From the NCBI RefSeq assembly GCF_900114585.1, contig NZ_FOTL01000018.1:1-44647 (forward strand): DNA of 44,647 nucleotides, read 5' to 3'. Position numbers and translations under genes: made by a program. Below the pieces are notes generated by a model. That model ran no database searches. It was not told the DNA's origin and saw nothing but the letters and a program-made list of their open reading frames with translations. Positions within the stretch are counted from its first letter, which is position 1, and each line of letters starts with the position of its first letter. Positions 26,009 through 34,476 of this stretch are shown in pieces. Source of the DNA: Methanobrevibacter olleyae. GTDB taxonomy: Archaea > Methanobacteriota > Methanobacteria > Methanobacteriales > Methanobacteriaceae.

Positions 26009-27283
26009 ATGACACAGATGACTGAGGCAAAAAAAGGTAATATTACACCTGAAATGAAAGCTGTTGCTGAATTTGAAAAGGTAGATGTAGATAAGATCTT
26101 AAAGGGACTTGCAAATGGAACTATTGTAATTCCAAAAAATATTGATAGAGAAACAAAAGCTTGTGGTATTGGTCAAGGATTATCTACTAAAATTAATGCA
26201 AATATAGGTTCATCAAATCAAATTGAGGAGATTGATTTAGAAATTAAAAAAGCGAAATTAGCAGTTGATTTTGGTGCAGATGCAATAATGGACTTAAGTA
26301 CAGGTCCTAAATTACTAGAATTCAGAGAGAAAATTATGGATTCTGTAGATGTTCCTATAGGAACTGTTCCTATTTATGAAGCAGGAGTTATTAAATTAAA
26401 TAACGGTAAAGAAATCATTGATATGGATGAAGATGATATATTTAATTCAATCATCCATCAGGCTCGTGATGGTGTTGATTTTATGACGCTTCACTGTGGT
26501 ATTAACTGTGATCTAGTTGATAAACTACAAAAAGCTAAAAGAATGATGGGTATTGTAAGTAGGGGAGGAACTTTCCTTGCATCATGGATTCTACACAATG
26601 AAAAGGAAAACCCATTATATGCTAACTATGATTATCTTCTTGAAATTGCATTAGAGCATGATATTACCCTTTCTTTAGGTGATGGACTGCGACCAGGCTG
26701 CCTATCTGATGCAACGGACACTTCTCAAATTCAAGAGCTGGTTACTTTAGGAACACTTGTAAAAAGAGCTCAAGAGCTTGGAGTTCAAACGATGGTAGAA
26801 GGTCCGGGGCATGTTCCATTAAATCAAATAAAATCAAATATGGAAATACAAAAGACATTATGTCATGGAGCTCCATTTTATGTTTTAGGCCCAATTGTTA
26901 CAGACTTAGCACCAGGTTATGATCATATTACCTCTGCTATTGGAGGAGCTATTGCTGCTTCAAGTGGAGCTGATTTCTTATGCTATGTAACACCTGCAGA
27001 GCACTTATCCCTACCTTCATTAGAAGACGTTAAAGAAGGTGTGGTTGCAAGTAAAATCGCTGCTCAAGCTGCAGATCTTGCTTTAGGTTTAGAAACTGCA
27101 TGGGATAAAGAAGTAAAGATGGCAACTGCAAGGAAAAATTTTGATTGGGAGGGCCAATTCAATCTGGCTTTTGATAAAGCTAAAGCATATCATTATAGAA
27201 ATAAATGTGAACTTAAAGATGATGAAATGTGTTCAATGTGTGGAGAATATTGTGCAGTTAAAATAGCTAAAGGAGACTTTTGA
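26009..27283 (+). CDS. thiC: Phosphomethylpyrimidine synthase ThiC
   Basis: A 424-residue ThiC, the radical SAM enzyme that rearranges 5-aminoimidazole ribotide into the hydroxymethylpyrimidine phosphate of thiamine. Landmarks are TKINANIGSS, GADAIMDLSTG, MTLHCGI, SRGGTFLASW, SLGDGLRPGC and VEGPGHVPL. The C-terminal cluster site reads EMCSMCGEYCAVK, i.e. CxxCxxxC, one residue tighter than the CxxCxxxxC of bacterial ThiC. The length fits the shorter archaeal and anaerobe form without the long N-terminal domain. It has a short leader and no TPP riboswitch. The DNA ligase gene begins 64 bases downstream and may be co-transcribed. Confidence 0.95.
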   Translation: MTQMTEAKKGNITPEMKAVAEFEKVDVDKILKGLANGTIVIPKNIDRETKACGIGQGLSTKINANIGSSNQIEEIDLEIKKAKLAVDFGADAIMDLSTGPKLLEFREKIMDSVDVPIGTVPIYEAGVIKLNNGKEIIDMDEDDIFNSIIHQARDGVDFMTLHCGINCDLVDKLQKAKRMMGIVSRGGTFLASWILHNEKENPLYANYDYLLEIALEHDITLSLGDGLRPGCLSDATDTSQIQELVTLGTLVKRAQELGVQTMVEGPGHVPLNQIKSNMEIQKTLCHGAPFYVLGPIVTDLAPGYDHITSAIGGAIAASSGADFLCYVTPAEHLSLPSLEDVKEGVVASKIAAQAADLALGLETAWDKEVKMATARKNFDWEGQFNLAFDKAKAYHYRNKCELKDDEMCSMCGEYCAVKIAKGDF

Positions 27284-27347
27284 TCAATACTTACCTTTCA
27301 AATATTATAACTAACGATTTTTAAATAGTTTAATTTAGGGGATTAAA

Positions 27348-29000
27348 ATGAAATATGGGGAACTTGTTAAAGTTTACGAGGCATTAGGTGCAACTACAAA
27401 AAGATTAGAAAAAAGAGATATTTTAGCAGATTTTCTTAAAACTGTTGATGTTGAAGATTTAGAAAAGATTACTTTAATGGCTTTAGGGCGTGTTTTTCCT
27501 TCTTGGAGTGAAGATGAACAGGGTATTGGTGATAAGCTAATCATGAGGGCTGTTGGAGATGTTGTAGGAGTATCGGTAGAATTAGTTGAAGATGCTGTTC
27601 GTGATGAAGGGGATATTGGAGCTGCTGCAGAGAAATTATACGCTAAAAAGACTCAAATGACATTTTTTTCACAAGCTTTAACTGTTAACTTTGTTTATAA
27701 TCAACTAAGAAAATTAAGCACAATATCTGGAAGTAGATCTACTACTCGTAAAATTTCTAATATTCTTGAGCTTTTGTCCTCTGCTTCAGCAATTGAAGCT
27801 AAATATATTTGCAGAACTATTTTAGAAGAGCTTAGAATTGGTGTAGGGGAAGGAATTATTCGTGATGCAATATCCCTTGCCTTTGATATTGATAAAGCAG
27901 TTGCTGAGCGAGCTCATATGTTAACAAATGATTTAGGTCTTGTTGCAAAAGTAGCAAAGGAAGAAGGTGAAGAGGGACTTAAAAAATTAACATTGATTCC
28001 TGGTAGGCCAGTAAAACCAATGCTTGCACAGTTATCTGAAGCTATTGATATAAGTATTGAAGAAATGGGATGTGCACTTTGTGAGACAAAATATGATGGG
28101 TTCCGTACTCAGTTCCATAAGAATGGTGATGAAATTACTTTATTTACTCGTCGCTTAGAAAATGTTACATTGGCATTTCCTGATGCAGTTGAATTAATTA
28201 GGGAAGGGCTTCCAGATGAAGATTTTATTGCAGAGGGGGAAATTATAGGTTTTAAAAATGGTAAACCTCAGCCATTCCAAAGTGTATTACAAAGGGTTAG
28301 AAGAAAATATGATATTAAAGAAACTATGAAAAATGTACCTATAAAAATCTTTTTATATGATTTGCTTTACTTTAAAGAGCCAACAGTTGATGAGCCAATT
28401 ATAAAACGTAGAGAAATCTTGGAGAGTATTGTAGATTCCTCAAATCCAGAACTAAATCTTAGTGATATTGTTAAAGTAAGCCCTGAGAATATAGGGGATG
28501 CAGTAGATTTATTTAATAAATCAATTGAAGGGGGACATGAAGGAATAATGATTAAAAACTGTGCAGAACCATATATTCCGGGAATTCGTGGCAAAAAGAT
28601 GTTGAAATTTAAAGCAGAACCTGAAACATTAGATGCTGTTGTTGTTGGAGGAGTGAAAGGAATTGGTAAAAGGGGAGATTTCATAGGTTCTTATGAAATA
28701 GCTCTTCGTGATGAAAATGACCAGTTACAAACTATTACTCATGTAGGAACAGGCCTTTCTGATGATGACTTAGCAAATCTTACTGAAAAGATGGAAGAGC
28801 TTAAAATCACTGAGAGGGGAACTCGTATAACTGTTCATCCAAAAATTATTTTTGAAATTGCATATAGTGAGATTGTAAAAAGCCCAGAATACTCAGCTGG
28901 TTACTCTTTACGCTTCCCAGTTGTAAAAAGAATCAGAACAGACAAAGGATTAGAAGATATTGATACAGTTGAAAGATTAGAATCAATGTTTAATGGCTAA
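27348..29000 (+). CDS. lig: ATP-dependent DNA ligase
   Basis: A 550-residue archaeal replicative DNA ligase. An N-terminal DNA-binding domain (1-220) includes ELRIGVGEGIIRDAIS. The adenylation domain has motif I ETKYDGFRTQFH with the AMP-accepting Lys248, motif III-like IKIFLYDLLYF, motif IV EGIMIKN and motif V LKFKAE. The OB-fold domain ends the chain (GLEDIDTVERLESMFNG). It seals nicks in replication and repair, in contact with PCNA. Length is normal and no key residue is missing. GGGGATTAAA precedes the ATG. The thiC neighbour has no functional link. Confidence 0.96.
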   Translation: MKYGELVKVYEALGATTKRLEKRDILADFLKTVDVEDLEKITLMALGRVFPSWSEDEQGIGDKLIMRAVGDVVGVSVELVEDAVRDEGDIGAAAEKLYAKKTQMTFFSQALTVNFVYNQLRKLSTISGSRSTTRKISNILELLSSASAIEAKYICRTILEELRIGVGEGIIRDAISLAFDIDKAVAERAHMLTNDLGLVAKVAKEEGEEGLKKLTLIPGRPVKPMLAQLSEAIDISIEEMGCALCETKYDGFRTQFHKNGDEITLFTRRLENVTLAFPDAVELIREGLPDEDFIAEGEIIGFKNGKPQPFQSVLQRVRRKYDIKETMKNVPIKIFLYDLLYFKEPTVDEPIIKRREILESIVDSSNPELNLSDIVKVSPENIGDAVDLFNKSIEGGHEGIMIKNCAEPYIPGIRGKKMLKFKAEPETLDAVVVGGVKGIGKRGDFIGSYEIALRDENDQLQTITHVGTGLSDDDLANLTEKMEELKITERGTRITVHPKIIFEIAYSEIVKSPEYSAGYSLRFPVVKRIRTDKGLEDIDTVERLESMFNG

Positions 29001-29020
29001 TATTTTTAAATCCATTTTTT

Positions 29021-29106
29021 TTATTTTCTACTTTTTTTAATTTTTATTGAGTTAATTTATTTTTTATTTTCTACTTTTTTTAATTTTTATTGAGTTAATT
29101 TATTTT
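29021..29106. repeat. 43-bp T-rich tandem duplication after the ligase gene
   Basis: TTATTTTCTACTTTTTTTAA and TTTTTATTGAGTTAATTTA occur at 29021 and 29064, and variations on CTATTTTTAATT follow to about 29200. It starts 20 bases after the ligase stop and fits a U-rich terminator region. The rest to 29366 is AT-rich leader. Confidence 0.75.
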
Positions 29107-29366
29107 TTTACTTTACTTTATTTTTTTAATAAACTTTATTTTTCTATTTTTAATTTACTTTTCTATTTCTAATTCATTATTCTATTTTTAATTTATTTTC
29201 ATATTTTATGGAATATTATTAACTTTTTATAATTTTATAGTTTAATTATAATCTTATTTCTAATTTTAAGAAATATTTATATCTTATTAGTTTAATAAAT
29301 CTATTTAAGTCCTTAATTTATTTTTTAAATAGATTAATTTTATAAATATCTTTTTGAGGTGGTATT

Positions 29367-29765
29367 ATTCAAATTACAGATGAAAAAATATTTAAAATTG
29401 CATTGATTACATCTCTTATGGGGATTATTGGGATGTTGGTTTTTGCATCATATATTGAACCAAAAGAAATACAAATAAAAGAGATTACAAGAGACAATAT
29501 TGGAGAAACAGTAGCTATTACAGGGGTAGTTGAATCTATAAAAGAATCATCAAGTGGCAGTTCTTGTTTTATAGAATTGAATGATGGAACAGGTAAAATA
29601 AATTTAATAATTTTTGAATCAACACTAGTTGAACTTAAAGAAGCAGGTAATGATTTAAATAGTTTTAAAAATCATAAAGTGAGGGTCATTGGCAGTATAA
29701 CTGAATATAAATCTTCAATGGAGTTAATTTTATCTAATTCAAATTCGATTAAACTAGTTTCTTAA
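29367..29765 (+). CDS. Membrane-anchored OB-fold nucleic-acid-binding-like protein
   Basis: A 132-residue protein with an N-terminal membrane helix (FKIALITSLMGIIGMLVFAS, about 10-29) followed by a tRNA-anti/OB-fold domain (IGETVAITGVVESIKESSSG, FIELNDGTGKINLIIFESTL, HKVRVIGSITEYKSSMELIL). Similar small anchored OB proteins occur across methanogens and have no assigned role. The start is notable. No ATG, GTG or TTG exists between the upstream in-frame stop (29355-29357) and TTG 29403, which would cut into the helix. GAGGTGGTATT is followed by ATT at 29367. An ATT start gives the full helix and a properly spaced ribosome site. A shorter TTG start at 29403 is the alternative. Confidence 0.7.
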   Translation: MQITDEKIFKIALITSLMGIIGMLVFASYIEPKEIQIKEITRDNIGETVAITGVVESIKESSSGSSCFIELNDGTGKINLIIFESTLVELKEAGNDLNSFKNHKVRVIGSITEYKSSMELILSNSNSIKLVS

Positions 29766-29918
29766 TTTATCTTATTTATTAGATTAAATTTCTTTCTAAT
29801 TTCTTATATGATATTAAATTTCATAATTGCTACATTCATATAGCTTATAATTATTTTAATTGATTTTTATTATTGTATTTTTAGTTATAATTATTTTATT
29901 TTTTTACAGCTAAAATGA

Positions 29919-30029
29919 AGTTTTAGAGATTCAAGTTTAATATTAATGAAAGAACATAATATTGAAAATCTTCTTAGCTTTGATTGGAAATTCAAAGAAA
30001 TTGAATATATTAATTTAATCATGGGATAA
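29919..30029 (+). pseudogene. C-terminal remnant of a VapC-like PIN-domain toxin
   Basis: An open stretch after a TGA reads SFRDSSLILMKEHNIENLLS then FDWKFKEIEYINLIMG and a stop. The pattern Asp-x-x...hydrophobic-x-x-hydrophobic-x-SFD-x-x-F-x-x-hydrophobic is that of the last two helices and strand of PIN domains, in which Asp and SFD line the metal site. The first two thirds of the gene are missing, and no antitoxin is present. An internal ATG (29946) lacks a ribosome site. I therefore call it debris of a toxin-antitoxin locus. Confidence 0.5.
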
Positions 30030-30105
30030 GTTTATTTTTTTTTTTTTTTTTTTTAATTTGTATGGGATAAGTTTTTTTTAATTTTTGTGGGATAAGTTTA
30101 TTTTT
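30021..30105. repeat. Triplicated TGGGATAAGTTT with long T run
   Basis: TGGGATAAGTTT begins at about 30022, 30063 and 30088, and each copy is followed by T-rich sequence. The first is followed by a run of about 20 T interrupted once. The first copy spans the stop of the PIN remnant, so the repeat arose from that gene's 3' end. Confidence 0.7.
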
Positions 30106-30130
30106 GATAAAGTATTTAAACTTTATAAAC

Positions 30131-30147
30131 AAAAATATATTTAAATT
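30131..30147 (+). promoter_or_regulatory. Promoter of the phosphomannomutase gene
   Basis: AAAAATATATTTAAATTT contains an A-rich BRE-like part and a TATA-like box, about 60-70 bases before the ATG at 30206. AAGGTCATAAA is the likely ribosome site. Confidence 0.5.
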
Positions 30148-30205
30148 TAAGAAACTTTTAACTTACTTAGTATTTAATTAATTATTAATTTTATAAGGTC
30201 ATAAA

Positions 30206-31567
30206 ATGGTAAAAAAAAGATTATTTGGTACATTTGGTGTAAGAAGAACTGCAAATGATGTTTTAACTCCTGAATTTGCATCACGTCTTGCTGCAAGTTA
30301 TGGATCTATTGTTGGAGGAACTATAGCTATTGGTGGAGATACAAGAACAAGTACTCCAATGCTTAAATATGCAATCACTGCAGGATTGCTTTCTTCTGGC
30401 TGTGATGTTGTAGATTTAGGAACTCTTCCTACTCCTGCTATTCAGTATGCTGTAAGAAATTATTATGATGGAGGTATTATTGTAACCGCTTCTCATAATC
30501 CTTCAAAAGATAATGGGCTGAAATTTGTAGATGAGTTTGGTATAGGTACTTCTGATGATATGGAAATTGAAGTTGAGAAACTATACTTCGACTCAGAACC
30601 TAATCGTGCATCTTGGGATAAAATTGGGGATGTTTTCACTAATGATACTATAATTAAAGAGTATATTGCAGAAACATTAAAAAGAGTAGATGTAGAATCT
30701 ATTAGAAATAGAAAACTTAAAGTTGTTCTTGATTGTGGTTCAGGGGCAGGTTCTTATACAGCTCCATATATTCTTAAAAATTTAGGTTGTGAACTAACAA
30801 CAATTAATTGTCAAGCAGACGGATTCTTCCCAGGAAGAGATCCAGAGCCAATTGAAGCAAACCTTCAAGATTTAATTAATACTGTGAAAAAATTAGGTGC
30901 TGATATTGGCCTTGCTCATGACGGTGATGCAGATAGAACCATTTGTATTGATGATAAAGGAAACTTTGTTTTAGGTGATAAAACCTTTGCACTTGTTGAA
31001 AAACAAATGTTAAAAGAAAATGGAGGAGGTATTATTGTAACTACTGTAGCTACTTCTCAAGCTATTTATGATATTGCAGAGGAGTACAATGGTGAAGTAA
31101 TAGCTACTGCTGTTGGCGATTTACTTGTTGCAAGGGAACTTAAAGATACTGATGGTTTATTTGGTGGAGAAGAAAACGGTGGTTTAATTTTCCCAGATTT
31201 TATCTATGGAAGGGATGCAGCTATGACTGTAGCAAAGATACTTGAAATTCTTGTTAAAGAGGATAAACCATTATCTGAACTTGTAGCAGAGCTTCCAGTT
31301 TATTATCAAGAAAAATTAAAAATCAGTTGTCCTGATGATTTAAAAGAAGATGTAATGGATAAAATAGCAGATGAGATTAAAGAAACTACTGATTTTGAGC
31401 TTGATACAACTGATGGAGTTAAAATCTTGAAAGATGATGGTTGGGTAATTATCAGACCTTCTGGTACTGAACCAATCTTTAGATGTTTTGCTGAATCTGA
31501 TTCTCAAGAGAAAGCAAATGAAATGGCTAATTGGGGAATTAGCTTAGTGGAAAAATATAAAAACTAA
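30206..31567 (+). CDS. manB: Phosphomannomutase / phosphoglucomutase family protein
   Basis: A 453-residue alpha-D-phosphohexomutase. The phosphoserine loop is TASHNPSKDNGLKF, the metal loop DGDADR, the sugar-specificity loop GGEENGGLIFPD, and the phosphate loop RPSGTEPIFR. The GEENGG loop matches archaeal phosphomannomutase/phosphoglucomutase enzymes rather than GlmM, so mannose 1-phosphate for glycans is the likely product. Dual specificity is common. The window holds a second paralogue (38559) with a different specificity loop. It is a single gene with its own promoter and an 8-bp hairpin after the stop. Confidence 0.75.
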   Translation: MVKKRLFGTFGVRRTANDVLTPEFASRLAASYGSIVGGTIAIGGDTRTSTPMLKYAITAGLLSSGCDVVDLGTLPTPAIQYAVRNYYDGGIIVTASHNPSKDNGLKFVDEFGIGTSDDMEIEVEKLYFDSEPNRASWDKIGDVFTNDTIIKEYIAETLKRVDVESIRNRKLKVVLDCGSGAGSYTAPYILKNLGCELTTINCQADGFFPGRDPEPIEANLQDLINTVKKLGADIGLAHDGDADRTICIDDKGNFVLGDKTFALVEKQMLKENGGGIIVTTVATSQAIYDIAEEYNGEVIATAVGDLLVARELKDTDGLFGGEENGGLIFPDFIYGRDAAMTVAKILEILVKEDKPLSELVAELPVYYQEKLKISCPDDLKEDVMDKIADEIKETTDFELDTTDGVKILKDDGWVIIRPSGTEPIFRCFAESDSQEKANEMANWGISLVEKYKN

Positions 31568-31600
31568 ACTATAAATGAAGATTTTAAAAATTTCTATAAG

Positions 31601-31617
31601 AGCTATTATTAATAGCT
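31601..31617 (+). terminator. Stem-loop after the phosphomannomutase gene
   Basis: AGCTATTA (31601-31608) pairs with TAATAGCT (31610-31617), perfect eight-base arms around a single T, 33 bases after the stop codon. In practice a few central bases would open to form the loop, and TTTATTT follows. Confidence 0.5.
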
Positions 31618-31618
31618 T

Positions 31619-31780
31619 TATTTCCCTGAGGCTCAATCAAGTCCTCCTTATATAACTTTGCCAGTTGAACAAGCGGGAACTCCTACAATTAACTATGAAA
31701 CATATTCTTATGAACCAATTAATGGAACCTATAATTTAATGGATAAATTTGTTAATGTAGTTGATAATTTAGATTTTTAA
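31619..31780 (+). pseudogene. C-terminal remnant of an unrecognised gene
   Basis: An open stretch of 53 codons reads YFPEAQSSPPYITLPVEQAG, TPTINYETYSYEPINGTYNL and MDKFVNVVDNLDF before a TAA. It is richer in Pro, Gly and G+C than its surroundings, with normal codon usage. A TAG lies just upstream in frame (31613-31615), and no start with a ribosome site exists. It looks like the tail of a lost, possibly extracytoplasmic protein. From 31781 to 32149 there are only T-rich runs and A/T repeats. Confidence 0.45.
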
Positions 31781-32149
31781 CTCTTTTTTAAAACTTTTTT
31801 ATTTTTATTATTTTACTTTTACTTTTTTAATTTTTTTCAAAGAATCTATCTTTAATTTACTTTTAATTTTTTGCTAGGAATTTATATTTTATTCTTTTTA
31901 ATTTTTTACTAAAAATTTATATTTTATTATTTTAGTTTTAAGTATTATTAAATTATAGTTATATATAGTAAACCTATTTTTAATTAATCAATACTTTAAT
32001 TAAATTAATCCAAATCAATTTTTTATTTTTTATCATTGTCCTAATACACATAATTAATTATTAAAAATAGTTAAAATCAATTAAAATTATTAAAATATAA
32101 TAAAATATAGTATTAAATTTGGATTATTAGAAATAGTTAAATGCTAAAA

Positions 32150-33286
32150 TTACATATTGTCAAGACATTCCATTTTTAAAACTCTTGCATCATCATTTGA
32201 TGGGTCTAAAGCAAGAACTTTAGTAAAAAGGATTTCAGCTTCATCAAATTTATCAAGCTCCATTAAAACCACTCCTTTGTTTAGAAGGAAAGATGTGTTT
32301 TTTGGTTCAAGCTCAATAGCTCTGTCATAACATTTAATAGCTTCTTCAAAACGACCAAGATCAAGTAGCGCATTACCTTTTCTATTTTGTGCAGATGCAT
32401 CTATTTCAGAATCTTCTAAACATAATTCTAAAGCTTTATCATAGGATTTTAATGCTTCTTCAGGTCTTTCCATATCAGTTAAAACATTTCCACGTGCATT
32501 CCAGACTTCGGGATTAGAATCATCTATTGTAATTAATTTATCATAAACTGCTAAGGCTTTATCAAACTCTGCTAGGATTTCTAGAATAAATCCTCTCCAA
32601 TAAAGAACTATGGGGTTAGTTGGATTAGCATTTAATGCTCCATCACTTGCAACTAAAGCTTCTTCTACCTTTCCAGAGTTAAGCATAGCTATTGCCTTAT
32701 TGTTCCAAATGTATTCATTACTTCCTTCAAGCTCTAAAGCTTTATCATAACATTCAATAGCTTCATCAAAACGGTCTAATCTACTAAGATTGTCTCCTTT
32801 TTTATTTAAAAGATAAACATCATCAGGATCTATTTTTAAAGCAGCATTATAACATAATGCAGATTTATCATATTTTCCTGTATCAAATAGAATATCTGCT
32901 CTTTGAGTAATCATCTCTTTTTGATCTATTTTTTCTCCTTTCCATTTATTGATGTCTAATTTTTCAAAATAAATAACTTGGAATAGGTCATCATCTGAGA
33001 TTCCATTGGGATACATTTTTTTAAATTCCCTAATCATTTCACGAGAATCTTCGTATCCTTCTTCTTGAGCTAATTCCTCATTATTTTTTATTTCTTTAAA
33101 GGGAAGGGTTTTAACATCAATAACTTCAGCTTCAAAAATTTTCTTTTTTTCTTTAGAAGCTAGGTTCCAATAGCAATGAAGTCTATCTCCTACTTTTAAA
33201 GGTGTTTTCCATAATTTCCTTATAGTCATAGCTTTTTTATTGGTAATTATATTGATATTTTGACTTCCAAAGGACATTATTGGCAT
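32150..33286 (-). CDS. ASCH-like domain fused to TPR repeats
   Basis: A 378-residue protein in two parts. Residues 1-110 resemble an ASCH (PUA-like) domain: NIITNKKAMTIRKLWKTPLK, VGDRLHCYWNL, KKKIFEAEVIDVKTL and LFQVIYFEKL, matching the K-T-x-R...hVGD...W motifs of putative RNA-binding ASCH proteins. From residue 125 to the end there are about seven tetratricopeptide repeats, such as FDEAIECYDKALELEGSNEY and FEEAIKCYDRAIELEPKNTS, which form a protein-binding superhelix. TPR proteins are abundant in methanogens, but I do not recall this fusion. It could link an RNA or nucleotide sensor to a partner. GGTGATAAG precedes the ATG at 33284-33286. It is probably monocistronic, with a palindrome-bearing repeat upstream. 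Confidence 0.7.
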   Translation of the reverse strand: MPIMSFGSQNINIITNKKAMTIRKLWKTPLKVGDRLHCYWNLASKEKKKIFEAEVIDVKTLPFKEIKNNEELAQEEGYEDSREMIREFKKMYPNGISDDDLFQVIYFEKLDINKWKGEKIDQKEMITQRADILFDTGKYDKSALCYNAALKIDPDDVYLLNKKGDNLSRLDRFDEAIECYDKALELEGSNEYIWNNKAIAMLNSGKVEEALVASDGALNANPTNPIVLYWRGFILEILAEFDKALAVYDKLITIDDSNPEVWNARGNVLTDMERPEEALKSYDKALELCLEDSEIDASAQNRKGNALLDLGRFEEAIKCYDRAIELEPKNTSFLLNKGVVLMELDKFDEAEILFTKVLALDPSNDDARVLKMECLDNM

Positions 33287-33460
33287 CTTATCACCTTTTT
33301 TGGAGAATTTTATTAAAAAAGAGTTAATAAAATAATTTAAAAATTGAATAAATTATAGAAAAAATTAAAATTAAATTAAGATTACTTTTTCTATTTTATA
33401 TATTATTATCTTTATAGAAAAATTAATAAACTTATCTATTTAATTTTAATAAATTTTTAA

Positions 33461-33580
33461 AATAACTTATTAGTTTAAACAGATAAAATTTTAAAAATAG
33501 GCATTTTATAGGGATGATATAATAATTTATTAGTTTAAACTAATAAGTTATTTTAAAAATAGATATTTTATAATGCTAAT
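33461..33580. repeat. 60-bp direct repeat with a 20-bp perfect palindrome
   Basis: Two 60-bp copies begin at 33461 and 33521, sharing TTATTAGTTTAAAC and TTTTAAAAATAG-like segments. In the second copy the sequence TTATTAGTTTAAACTAATAA (33527-33546) is a perfect palindrome extended by AA/TT beyond one mismatch. The region is downstream of the NrdG-type activase and upstream of the ASCH-TPR gene, so it may be an operator or a terminator. Confidence 0.7.
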
Positions 33581-33597
33581 ATAATAATTAATTAAAT

Positions 33598-34308
33598 TTA
33601 AACGCTTTTTTGACCAAATTCTGCAGTTTTCACATTTATATTTTGGTTTGGATGTAATTTTTTAATCTTTTTAGCAATATTTTCCATATCATGAGGATTT
33701 GGTTCTTCTGCTTCTGCTAAAGATTCATCTAAAACACATCTATTTCTAAATTGTTGTAAGGTGTATAAATCACAATCTACTTCATTAGCTATTGTAAATA
33801 AGTCTTCTTCTTTAAGTAATGCTGGACAATAGGTAGTTCTGCATTCTAAAATGACATCTTCATGTTCATTTACAATTTTCATACATTCTCTGACTTTATC
33901 TCCAATATCTGCTTTAATTATTTCATTATACTTATCGGATGGAGCTTTAACATCCATAGCGACATAATCAACTAAATCTAAATCTAGGATTTTTCTTAAT
34001 CTATCTGGATAGACACCACTTGTATCTAATTTAGTCTTAAGACCAATTTCTTTAACATATTTAAAGATTTCAATTACATCTTCATATTGTACTAAAGGTT
34101 CGCCACCAGATATTACAACAGCATCAATAAATAGTGCAGAATCATCGATTTTTTCATAGATTTCTTCTAAACTAATTTCAGTTCCCCTTTCTAATATTTC
34201 ACTATTGCTACAGTAAGGACATTTAAGAGGACATTTTGCTAAAAATATTACAAAAGACATATTTTTAGGATATTCAATTGATGAAGTAACTGTTGCACTG
34301 TATTCCAT
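33598..34308 (-). CDS. nrdG: Anaerobic ribonucleotide reductase activating protein (radical SAM)
   Basis: A 236-residue radical SAM enzyme of the archaeal anaerobic RNR-activase type. It begins MEYSATVTSSIEYPKNMSFV, has the cluster motif KCPLKCPYCSNSE (CxxxCxxC; Cys26, 30, 33), the SAM-site VVISGGEPLVQ and DVKAPSDKY. It would install the glycyl radical on class III ribonucleotide reductase, allowing deoxynucleotide synthesis without oxygen. The reductase gene is not in the window, so assignment rests on sequence type; a related radical SAM activase is possible. AGGTTTTTGATAAA precedes the ATG. hisC lies upstream on the same strand. Confidence 0.8.
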   Translation of the reverse strand: MEYSATVTSSIEYPKNMSFVIFLAKCPLKCPYCSNSEILERGTEISLEEIYEKIDDSALFIDAVVISGGEPLVQYEDVIEIFKYVKEIGLKTKLDTSGVYPDRLRKILDLDLVDYVAMDVKAPSDKYNEIIKADIGDKVRECMKIVNEHEDVILECRTTYCPALLKEEDLFTIANEVDCDLYTLQQFRNRCVLDESLAEAEEPNPHDMENIAKKIKKLHPNQNINVKTAEFGQKSV

Positions 34309-34329
34309 TTTATCAAAAACCTATAAAAT

Positions 34330-34460
34330 CTTTTAATTCTTTTTCATTGCTTTTATTTTTATTACTTTTATTTTTATTAATTTTATTTTTATTACTTTTA
34401 TTTTTATTTTTATTATTTTTATTATTTTTATTATTTTTATTATTTTTATTGCTTATTTTA
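34330..34460. repeat. Low-complexity TTATTTTTA tract
   Basis: Repeats of TTTTTATTA and TTTTTATTAC fill the gap between hisC and the activase. On the minus strand this is A-rich leader of the activase gene. The plus-strand ORF across it, almost pure Leu, Phe and Ile, is an artefact. Confidence 0.8.
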
Positions 34461-34476
34461 ATCATCATTTATTGAT

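Noticed and set aside
34293-34475. 60-codon plus-strand ORF rich in Leu/Phe
   Set aside because: Low-complexity TTATTTTTA tract; looks like a membrane helix only because of composition.
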